Assembly: GCF_036812735.1 (NCBI RefSeq)
Contig: NZ_CP117523.1
Coordinates: forward strand, 682,001-746,000
Length of the DNA: 64,000 nucleotides
Direction of reading: 5' to 3'
Source of the DNA: Terrisporobacter glycolicus ATCC 14880 = DSM 1288
GTDB taxonomy: Bacteria > Bacillota > Clostridia > Peptostreptococcales > Peptostreptococcaceae
Shown here one piece after another: positions 52,210 through 59,441 of the stretch. The notes under the pieces were generated by a model that ran no database searches, was not told the origin of the DNA, and was given only the letters and a program-made list of their open reading frames with translations. Positions within the stretch are counted from its first letter, which is position 1; each line of letters begins with the position of its first letter. The position numbers and the translations under genes were made by a program.

Positions 52210-53511
52210 ATGATAAAAGTTGTTCAATATATAAATCAATTTTTCGCACAAATAGGTGGGGAAGAAATGGCTCATGTTAAACCTGAAGCGAGAGGGGGTA
52301 TAGTAGGGCCAGGTGCTGCTTTTAATGTGGCGTTTAAAGGAGAAGCTGAAATAGTAGCTACAGTAATATGTGGAGACTCTTATTTTAATGAAAATTTAGA
52401 AGAAGCTAAGAAAGTAGTATTAGATATGGTTAAGGGGTATAATCCGGATGTATTTATAGCAGGACCAGCTTTTAACGCAGGTAGATATGGTGTTGCTTGT
52501 GGAGCAATAGCTACTGCTGTTAAAGAAGAATTAGGAATACCTTCATTAACTGGTATGTACGTAGAAAACCCAGGTGCTGACATGTTCAAAGACAAAGTTT
52601 ACATGGTAGCAACTAAAAATTCTGCAGTAGGTATGAGAGATGCTGTAAAAGTTATGGCACCTCTTGCTCTTAAACTTGCAAAAGGCGAAGAAATAGGTGC
52701 ATCTATTGAAGAAGGTTATATGCCAAATGGTGTAAGAAAGAACTTCTTTGATAGTGAAAGAGGGTCTAAGAGAGCTGTAGATATGTTAATTAAGAAATTA
52801 AAAGGTGAAGAATTTACAACTGAATACCCAATGCCTGATTTTGATAGGGTAGCTCCAAATCCAGCAATTAAAGATTTATCAAAGGCTAAAATAGCTCTTG
52901 TTACTTCTGGAGGTATAGTTCCAAAAGGAAATCCAGACCATATAGAATCTTCAAGTGCATCTAAATATGGTAAATATGATTTGGATGGATTCAAAGTATT
53001 AAGTAGTGCAGATCATCAAACTGCTCATGGTGGATATGATCCAGTTTATGCAAATGATGATCCTAACAGAGTTTTACCAGTAGATATAATGAGAGAATTT
53101 GAAGAACAAGGTGTAATAAGAGAGCTTAATAGATATTATTATTCAACAGTAGGAAACGGAACTTCAGTTGCTAATGCAAAAGGATTTGCTGCAAAATATG
53201 CAGAAGAATTGAAGGCTGATGGTGTGGATGCTGTTATCTTAACTTCTACGTGAGGTACTTGTACTCGTTGCGGTGCAACGATGGTAAAAGAAATAGAAAG
53301 AGCGGGAATACCAGTAGTACACATTTGTACAGTAGTCCCTATTTCTTTAACAGTTGGTGCTAATAGAATAGTTCCAGCTATAGCTATACCTCATCCACTT
53401 GGAAATCCAGCACTACCATTGGAGGAAGAAAAGAAAATAAGAAGAAATCTTATAACAAAAGCTTTTAAAGCATTACAAACTGAAATAGAAGATCAAACTG
53501 TATTCGAATAA
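52210..53511 (+). CDS. grdB: Glycine reductase component B gamma subunit, selenoprotein, copy 1 (Sec at 53251)
   Basis: The gene is one open frame of 433 residues if TGA at 53251-53253 is read as selenocysteine. The Sec lies in the U-x-x-C-x-x-C motif (TST-U-GTCTRCGATMVKEIE, ~residue 348), the same as in known GrdB. Start is the ATG at 52210 with GAGGGGGG before it; a TTG two codons earlier is too near that site. GrdB takes the substrate from the pyruvoyl of GrdE and transfers a carboxymethyl group onto the selenocysteine of GrdA. Automatic callers would split it at the UGA into 347- and ~86-residue parts. Confidence 0.93.
53251..53281 (+). promoter_or_regulatory. Bacterial SECIS hairpin in grdB copy 1
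   Basis: Just after the UGA, CGTTGC (53266-53271) and GCAACG (53275-53280) form a perfect stem with a GGT loop, starting 12 bases after the Sec codon, the usual place for SelB binding. The identical hairpin occurs in copy 2. Confidence 0.65.
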
Positions 53512-53522
53512 AATTTAAATTA

Positions 53523-53562
53523 TGTTTACATTGAGCAATATTTTATGCTCAATGTAAATATA
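53523..53562. repeat. Hairpin after grdB copy 1
   Basis: TTTACATTGAGCA pairs perfectly with TGCTCAATGTAAA (9-nt loop) but is followed by ATATATAAAA rather than a T-run; it may end or protect the grdEB message. Confidence 0.6.
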
Positions 53563-53595
53563 TAAAAATAAAATTTAGATAAGCAGGTATTTCTA

Positions 53596-53759
53596 ATGAG
53601 TATATTAGAAAAAAGAAAGTCATCATAATTGGTAACAGAGATGGTATACCTGGTCCAGCAATAGAAGAATTTGAATCTAATGTATATGATGATCAAATAG
53701 GAATGATAGAAATGGTACTTGACATAGATTATATAGTTAATGAAATGACCACTAATTAA
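53596..53759 (+). pseudogene. grdA: Decayed grdA (selenoprotein A) copy
   Basis: The start (ATG AGT ATA TTA GAA...) and the end (...YDDQIGMIEMVLDIDYIVNEM) are nearly the same as the intact grdA at 58879, but 285 bp (95 codons) including the Cys-x-x-Sec site are missing. The break lies exactly between two AGAAGAAT copies that flank that segment in the intact gene. In addition a run of seven A is shortened to six, causing a frameshift that stops after 10 codons. The ribosome site is also eroded (GCAGG for CAGGAGG). It cannot make a functional protein A. Confidence 0.88.
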
Positions 53760-53878
53760 GATAGCAATTTTGTAAGTACTAAAAGTTAAAAATAAAGGGT
53801 TATAAATAGTAATTATCAACATATAAATTAATAAATATAGAAAAAAATAAAAATATTGAAAAATATAAAAAAACTTGT

Positions 53879-53907
53879 TGCTTATTATAGATATAATTAA
53901 TTATAAT
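53879..53907 (+). promoter_or_regulatory. Promoter of glycine reductase operon 2
   Basis: TTGCTT (53879-53884), 17-bp spacer, TATAAT (53902-53907). About 110 bp lie between this and the riboswitch. Confidence 0.5.
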
Positions 53908-54020
53908 CTAATTAAAATAGAAAAAAATTATAAATGAATAGAAACTTTAAGTGAATGAATAATAAGACGATTATTATATTGCAGAATAATTAGAATAATA
54001 CAATTATTATATTAAGGATG

Positions 54021-54222
54021 ACTATTACGGGAGAGACTTTTAAAAAGCGCCGAAGGAATAAGCCAATATTAAGCGAATATTGGTGATGATCTCAGGCAAA
54101 AGGACCGTAGTACGACTTAACTCTGGAAAGCAAGACATCATTAAGTTTAATCAATAAATATATGCACCGAAGGGGCAACTCTATGCGAATAGAGGAAAAC
54201 TCTCAGGTTAAATACAGAGCAG
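54021..54222 (+). ncRNA. Tandem glycine riboswitch (operon 2)
   Basis: It has the same two-aptamer layout as the one at 50541: GGGAGAG, GCGCCGAAGGA, GATCTCAGGCAAAAGGACCG and CTCTGGAAAGC, then GCACCGAAGGGGCAA, GAAAACTCTCAGGTTAAATAC. Variable stems differ from copy 1 whereas the glycine-binding cores are identical. It sits 60 bp before grdX. Confidence 0.94.
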
Positions 54223-54248
54223 AAAGCTAGGGGCTTTCTGCTATTTTA
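54218..54248 (+). terminator. Glycine riboswitch expression-platform terminator (operon 2)
   Basis: AGCAGAAAGC pairs with GCTTTCTGCT, then ATTTTATTG; weaker T-run than in operon 1. Confidence 0.75.
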
Positions 54249-54283
54249 TTGCAAAAAAATAGAACTGTTCTGGGGGATATAAA

Positions 54284-54646
54284 ATGATAATAACTAACAA
54301 CAATAAAGTATATGAAAAATACAAAAGTGATTATAAGATTTATTATAAGGAATGTTCTTTTAAAGAAATCTTACTTTATGTAAGAGATAGAGTTCATGAA
54401 GGACATATACTTTTAACTCACCCTCTGTCTAGTAGCATAAAACCAAATGAAACTCCATATAAATCAGTCCTAATATCTGATTATAAAGAATCCCTAGATT
54501 ACAAATCTTTAACAATTATTGAAAATGCAATTTTAACATATGACAAATTTAAAAAAGATAAAGATTATACTGTTGAATTAACCGATAGAATAATGGATGA
54601 TTTTAAAGTTGTAGATTTATCAATAATTGAAAATGCTCTTAAGTAA
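54284..54646 (+). CDS. grdX: GrdX family protein
   Basis: This 120-residue cytosolic protein has the GrdX hallmark LLTHPLSSSIKPNETPYKSV (~45-64) and the ending IENAL. GrdX is encoded at the front of glycine, sarcosine or betaine reductase operons in clostridia; its function is unknown and it has been suggested to assist or regulate expression. It lies between the glycine riboswitch and grdE2. There is no equivalent in operon 1. The ribosome site is TGGGGGATA. Confidence 0.9.
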   Translation: MIITNNNKVYEKYKSDYKIYYKECSFKEILLYVRDRVHEGHILLTHPLSSSIKPNETPYKSVLISDYKESLDYKSLTIIENAILTYDKFKKDKDYTVELTDRIMDDFKVVDLSIIENALK

Positions 54647-54736
54647 ATAGAGCATATTTAGCAGAATTTATTATTCCATAGAAATAGTAATATGTTTTAA
54701 TAGCGCTTATTGTGCTTTTAAATAAATACCTAGTTC

Positions 54737-54774
54737 AAGTAAATAAAATTTTTGTAAAGTAAATAAAATTTTTG
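54737..54774 (+). repeat. 20-bp tandem repeat in the grdE copy 2 leader
   Basis: AAGTAAATAAAATTTTTG occurs at 54737-54754 and 54757-54774 with a 20-bp period; the second copy runs into the GGAGGTG ribosome site. Copy 1 has only a single related stretch. Confidence 0.8.
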
Positions 54775-54786
54775 GAGGTGATTTTT

Positions 54787-56067
54787 TTGAAATTAGAATT
54801 AGGATATGTAAAAGTTAAAGACATATGTTTTTCTGATGTTTCAAAAGTGGAAGATGGAGTAATTTATGTTAATAAGCAAGAGTTAATTGACTTATTAATG
54901 GAAGATGAGAATATCAAATCAGTAGATTTAGAAATAGCAAAACCAGGTGATAGTATTCGTATTATGCCAGTTAAAGACGTTATAGAGCCAAGAGTTAAAG
55001 TTGAAGGACCGGGAGGAATATTCCCAGGTATGATAAATAAGGTAACAACAGTGGGCTCGGGAAAAACGAATGTACTTAAAGGTTCTGCTGTAGTAACAAC
55101 GGGGAAAATAGTAGGTTTCCAAGAAGGAATAATAGATATGAGTGGTGAAGGTTCTAAATACACACCTTTCTCAGGGTTAAATAACTTAGTAGTAGTTTGT
55201 GAACCAGTAGACGGTTTAAAACAACATAATCACGAAGAAGCTATAAGATACGCTGGATATAAAGCAGCTATATACTTAGGAGAGTTAGCTAAAGATATAA
55301 CTCCAGATGAAGTAGAAGTTTATGAAACAGATTCAATAATAGAAGGATACAAAAAATACCCAGAACTACCAAGAGTAGCTTATGTGTATATGCTTCAAAC
55401 TCAAGGATTATTACATGACACTTATGTTTATGGAGTAGATGCTAAGAAAACTATATCTACTTTAATAAATCCAACTGAAATAATGGATGGTGCAGTAGTA
55501 AGTGGTAACTGTGTTTCTGCATGTGACAAAAACACAACTTATCATCACTTAAATAACCCAGTTATACATGATTTATTTGAAAAGCATGGTAAAGAATTAA
55601 ACTTTGTAGGGGTAATCCTTACTAATGAAAACGTTTATCTTGCTGATAAAGAGAGATCTTCTAACTGGAGTGCCAAATTAGCAGAGTTCTTAGGTGTTGA
55701 TGGTGTAGTCATAACTCAAGAAGGATTTGGTAACCCAGACACAGACTTAATAATGAACTGTAAGAAGATAGAGGAAAAAGGAATAAAAACAGTTATAGTT
55801 ACTGATGAGTATGCTGGTAGAGATGGAAAATCTCAATCATTAGCAGACGCAGATCCTTTAGCAAATGCAGTTGTAACAGGAGGCAATGCAAATGAGGTTG
55901 TTACTCTTCCTCCAATGGATAAAGTAATAGGATATCCAGAAGTTGCAGATGTTATAGCTGGTGGATTTGATGGAAGTTTACAACCAGATGGATCAATAGT
56001 TGCAGAGCTTCAAGTAATAACTGGGGCTACTAATGAACTTGGATTTAATAAATTAAGTGCAAGATAG
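54787..56067 (+). CDS. grdE: Glycine reductase component B subunits alpha/beta proprotein, copy 2
   Basis: The 426-residue protein begins at TTG (54787) after GGAGGTG, like copy 1, and has the same cleavage segment GNCVSACDKNTTYHHLNNPV that yields the pyruvoyl-bearing beta subunit. Differences from copy 1 are scattered single changes (for example IIPVKD/IMPVKD), and the two genes differ by many silent sites, so the duplication is not very recent. This copy belongs to the complete operon with grdX, grdB, trxB, trxA, grdA and grdCD, so it is the one most likely to be used in glycine reduction. Confidence 0.93.
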   Translation: MKLELGYVKVKDICFSDVSKVEDGVIYVNKQELIDLLMEDENIKSVDLEIAKPGDSIRIMPVKDVIEPRVKVEGPGGIFPGMINKVTTVGSGKTNVLKGSAVVTTGKIVGFQEGIIDMSGEGSKYTPFSGLNNLVVVCEPVDGLKQHNHEEAIRYAGYKAAIYLGELAKDITPDEVEVYETDSIIEGYKKYPELPRVAYVYMLQTQGLLHDTYVYGVDAKKTISTLINPTEIMDGAVVSGNCVSACDKNTTYHHLNNPVIHDLFEKHGKELNFVGVILTNENVYLADKERSSNWSAKLAEFLGVDGVVITQEGFGNPDTDLIMNCKKIEEKGIKTVIVTDEYAGRDGKSQSLADADPLANAVVTGGNANEVVTLPPMDKVIGYPEVADVIAGGFDGSLQPDGSIVAELQVITGATNELGFNKLSAR

Positions 56068-56085
56068 TGAGAGGGGGGTTTGAAG

Positions 56086-57387
56086 ATGATAAAAGTTGTT
56101 CAATATATAAATCAATTTTTCGCACAAATAGGTGGAGAAGAAATGGCTCATGTTAAGCCTGAAGTAAGAGAAGGTATAGTAGGGCCAGGCGCTGCTTTCA
56201 ATGCAGCATTTAAAGGAGAAGCTGAAATAGTAGCTACAGTAATATGCGGTGACTCTTATTTCAATGAAAACTTAGAAGAAGCTAAAAAAGAAGTTTTAGA
56301 AATGGTTAAACAATATAACCCAGATATATTTATAGCTGGACCAGCATTTAATGCAGGTAGATATGGTGTTGCATGTGGTACTATAGCTACAGCTGTACAA
56401 GATGAGTTAGGAATACCATCTTTAACAGGTATGTATATAGAAAACCCAGGTGCTGACATGTTTAAACAAAAAGTTTACATGGTACCAACTAGAAACTCTG
56501 CAGTGGGTATGAGAGACGCTGTTAAAGTTATGGCACCTCTTGCACTTAAATTAGGTAAAAAAGAGCCAATAGGATCATCAAAAGAAGAAGGATATATGCC
56601 AAATGGTGTAAGAAAGAACTTCTTTGATAGTGAAAGAGGATCTAAGAGAGCTGTAGATATGCTAATTAAGAAATTAAAAGGTGAAGAGTTTACTACTGAG
56701 TATCCAATGCCTGATTTCGATAGGGTAGAACCAAATAAAGCCGTTGTTGATTTAAGTAGTGCTAAAATAGCTTTAGTTACTTCTGGAGGTATAGTTCCAA
56801 AAGGAAATCCAGATCATATAGAATCTTCAAGTGCTTCTAAATATGGTAAATATGATATAGGATCATTCAAGCATTTAAGCAGTGCTGATCATGAAACTGC
56901 TCATGGTGGATATGATCCAGTTTATGCAAATGAAGAGCCAGATAGAGTTTTACCAGTAGATGTACTTAGAGAATTTGAAGAGCAAGGTGTAATAGGAAGT
57001 TTACATCAGTACTTCTACACAACTGTTGGTAACGGAACTGCAGTTGCAAATGCTAAGAAGTATGCTGCTGAAATAGCAAAAGAATTAGTTGCAGATGGTG
57101 TTAATGCTGTAATCTTAACTTCTACGTGAGGTACTTGTACTCGTTGCGGTGCAACGATGGTAAAAGAAATAGAAAGAGATGGAATACCAGTAGTACACAT
57201 GTGTACAGTAGTTCCTATTTCTTTAACAGTTGGAGCTAACAGAATAGTACCAACTATAGCTATACCTCATCCTCTTGGAAACCCAGCATTATCATTAGAA
57301 GAGGAAAAGAAAATAAGAAGAGAGTTAGTTACAAAAGCATTAAAAGCTTTACAAACTGAAGTTGAAGACCAAACTGTATTTGAATAA
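56086..57387 (+). CDS. grdB: Glycine reductase component B gamma subunit, selenoprotein, copy 2 (Sec at 57127)
   Basis: Read through TGA at 57127-57129 as selenocysteine, the gene gives 433 residues, the same length as copy 1. The U-G-T-C-T-R-C-G motif, the downstream SECIS-like hairpin and the spacer GTGAGAGGGGGG before the ATG are identical to copy 1. It follows grdE by 18 bp and precedes thioredoxin reductase. Its role is carboxymethyl transfer from the GrdE-bound glycine to Sec of GrdA. Selenium incorporation needs selA, selB, selC and selD, none of which lies in this window. Confidence 0.94.
57127..57157 (+). promoter_or_regulatory. Bacterial SECIS hairpin in grdB copy 2
   Basis: CGTTGC (57142-57147) and GCAACG (57151-57156), loop GGT, starting 12 bases after the UGA; same sequence and spacing as in copy 1. 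Confidence 0.65.
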
Positions 57388-57426
57388 GAATCAAGATATA
57401 TTTACTAGCCTTTTGGAGGGAATATA

Positions 57427-58365
57427 ATGAGTAAAATATATGATGTTGTAGTCATAGGAGGAGGTCCAGCAGGACTTTCAGCTGCATTATATGCAGGAAG
57501 AGCAAGACTAAGCACGTTAGTATTAGAAAAGAAAAAAGAAGGTGGTCAAATAGCTCTAACTTCTGAAGTAGAAAACTACCCAGGATGCTTAGAAGGAGAA
57601 TCAGGACCATCATTAGTAGAAAGAATGCATAAGCAAGTATTACACTTTGGCGCTGAATTTGCTATTGATGATATAGAATCAGTTAATTTAGACGGTTCTG
57701 TAAAAGAGTTAAAAGGTAAAAAAGGTACTTACCAAGCCAAAGCTGTAATAATAGCTACAGGTGCTTCATCAAGACCAATAGGTTGTGCAAATGAAAGAGA
57801 ATATATAGGTAAGGGTGTATCATACTGTGCTACATGTGACGGATCTTTCTTCGAAGATTTCGATATATATGTAGTTGGTGGTGGAGACACAGCAGTTGAA
57901 GAAGCAATGTTTTTAACTAAGTTCGGAAGAAGTGTAACATTAATACACAGAAGAGATGAACTTAGAGCTGCTAAATCTATACAAGATAAAGCATTTAAAA
58001 ATCCTAAGATGAAGTTCATGTGGGATACAGTAGTTAAAGAGGTATCAGGAGATGGAATATTAAGTACTATGGTTGTTGAAAATGTGAAAACAGGTGAATT
58101 AACAACTATAGAAGCTGACGAAGAAGATATGACATTTGGATTATTCGGATTCGTTGGATATGTTCCAAAAACAGATATGTTTAAAGATGTATTAACTATG
58201 GAAAAAGGTTATATAGTAACTGATGAAAATATGAAGACTAATATAGAGGGAGTATTTGCTGCAGGAGATGTTAGAGTTAAGTCTCTAAGACAAGTAATAA
58301 CTGCAGCATCAGATGGAGCTATAGCAGCTGTTCAAGCTGAAAAATATATAGAATCTTTAGACTAG
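57427..58365 (+). CDS. trxB: Thioredoxin reductase of the glycine reductase operon
   Basis: This 312-residue flavoprotein has the FAD site VVIGGGPAGLSAALYAGRA (~8-26), the redox motif YCATCDGSFF (Cys134, Cys137), the NAD(P) site VVGGGDTAVEEAMFL (~150-164) and GVFAAGDVR near the end. It transfers electrons from NAD(P)H to thioredoxin, which then reduces the selenoproteins of glycine reductase. The dedicated position between grdB and trxA fits the Stickland reductase role. Confidence 0.94.
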   Translation: MSKIYDVVVIGGGPAGLSAALYAGRARLSTLVLEKKKEGGQIALTSEVENYPGCLEGESGPSLVERMHKQVLHFGAEFAIDDIESVNLDGSVKELKGKKGTYQAKAVIIATGASSRPIGCANEREYIGKGVSYCATCDGSFFEDFDIYVVGGGDTAVEEAMFLTKFGRSVTLIHRRDELRAAKSIQDKAFKNPKMKFMWDTVVKEVSGDGILSTMVVENVKTGELTTIEADEEDMTFGLFGFVGYVPKTDMFKDVLTMEKGYIVTDENMKTNIEGVFAAGDVRVKSLRQVITAASDGAIAAVQAEKYIESLD

Positions 58366-58379
58366 TGAGGAGGTAAAAA

Positions 58380-58697
58380 ATGTTAGTAGTAGATAAAAAT
58401 ACTTTTAAAACAGAAGTTCTTGAAAGTGAAGGATATGTGTTAGTAGATTTCTTTGGTGATGGATGCGAGCCATGCGCAGCATTAATGCCTACAGTTGAGT
58501 CTTTAAGTGAAAAATATGGAGAACAGTTAAAGTTCACTAAATTAAATACAACTAAAGCAAGAAGACTTGCTATAAGTGAAAAAATATTAGGTTTACCTGT
58601 TATTGCTATATATAAAGATGGAGCTAAGGTTGAAGAAGTAGTTAAAGACGATGCAACTGAAGAAAACATCGAAGCAATGATTAAAAAATACCTATAG
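58380..58697 (+). CDS. trxA: Thioredoxin with atypical GCEPC site
   Basis: This 105-residue thioredoxin has the active site GDGCEPCAA (Cys29, Cys32), which replaces the usual W-C-G-P-C, plus the cis-Pro region [13 protein letters not shown]. Atypical G-C-x-P-C thioredoxins are known in glycine reductase operons of amino-acid fermenters and receive electrons from the operon's own reductase. It follows trxB by 14 bp with GAGGAGG as ribosome site. It should reduce the Se-S bond formed in GrdA during catalysis. Confidence 0.92.
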   Translation: MLVVDKNTFKTEVLESEGYVLVDFFGDGCEPCAALMPTVESLSEKYGEQLKFTKLNTTKARRLAISEKILGLPVIAIYKDGAKVEEVVKDDATEENIEAMIKKYL

Positions 58698-58704
58698 GTT
58701 ATAG

Positions 58705-58775
58705 CGATAACGATATATATTTGAGCGACGTGACGGCGAATTATTTTGCTTCGTTGCAGATATATCCGTTGCTTA
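58705..58775 (+). ncRNA. Unidentified structured element between trxA and grdA
   Basis: This stretch has clearly higher G+C than its surroundings and folds on itself: AGC/AACG at the left pairs with CGTTGCT at the right, GATATATAT pairs with ATATATC, and GCGACG pairs with CGTTGC, with CGAA/TTCG capping. It has no T-run after it. It could be an RNA-processing or stabilising element, a riboregulator, or a short interspersed palindrome. I do not recognise it. Confidence 0.45.
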
Positions 58776-58878
58776 AAATATCTATAATAAAAAACAGTTT
58801 ATAGAATAATAGATGTGTGACACTAAACAGTTATATGTCTATTATTAAAATAAAAAATAAGGACAGGAGGTATTTCTA

Positions 58879-59349
58879 ATGAGTATATTAGAAAAAAAGA
58901 AAGTCATCATAATTGGTGACAGAGATGGTATTCCTGGTCCAGCAATAGAAGAATGTGTTAAGACAGCTGGTGGAGAGGTTGTTTTCTCTTCAACTGAATG
59001 CTTTGTCTGAACTGCTGCTGGAGCGATGGACCTAGAAAACCAAAAAAGAGTAAAGGAATTTGCTGAAGAATTTGGTTGTGAAAATGTTGTTGTTATGTTA
59101 GGTGCTGCAGAAGGTGAAGCTGCAGGACTTGCTGCAGAAACTGTAACTGCAGGAGACCCAACATATGCAGGTCCATTGACAGGAGTCCAGTTAGGACTTC
59201 AAGTATACCATGCTTGTGAGCCACAAGTAAAAGAAGAATTTGATGCTGGTGTTTATGACGAGCAAATAGGTATGATGGAAATGGTATTAGATGTTGATGA
59301 TATAGTAGGTGAAATGTCATCTATAAGAGAACAATTCTGTAAATATTAA
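58879..59349 (+). CDS. grdA: Glycine reductase selenoprotein A (Sec at 59008)
   Basis: With TGA at 59008-59010 read as selenocysteine (residue 44), the gene encodes 156 residues, the normal GrdA length. The Sec lies in the C-F-V-U redox motif ([16 protein letters not shown]). The start [20 protein letters not shown] and the end [18 protein letters not shown] are standard GrdA. It carries the carboxymethyl-selenoether between component B and component C, where acetyl phosphate is made. CAGGAGG lies before the ATG. A decayed copy is at 53596. Gene callers ignoring Sec would report only the last 107 residues. Confidence 0.95.
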
Positions 59350-59374
59350 GAAAATCTATAAGGATTAAAATAAT

Positions 59375-59420
59375 TTAGCTAATCGATGAAGAGTATTTTA
59401 AACTTTTATCGATTAGCTAA
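59375..59420 (+). terminator. Hairpin after grdA
   Basis: TTAGCTAATCGAT pairs perfectly with ATCGATTAGCTAA (20-nt loop) and is followed by TTTC; it may partly end transcription or protect the grdA message upstream of grdCD. Confidence 0.5.
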
Positions 59421-59441
59421 TTTCAAAATAGGGGGAACAAT

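Noticed and set aside
53281-53511. Independent 76-residue gene after grdB copy 1 (and the twin at 57157-57387)
   Set aside because: Both are the C-terminal parts of GrdB after the selenocysteine UGA, not separate genes.
53523-53562. Riboswitch terminator or SECIS element after grdB copy 1
   Set aside because: It lacks a T-run and lies after the stop codon, well away from the UGA; kept only as a hairpin.
59026-59349. Independent 107-residue gene
   Set aside because: It is the part of GrdA after its selenocysteine UGA; the frame and homology continue upstream to 58879.
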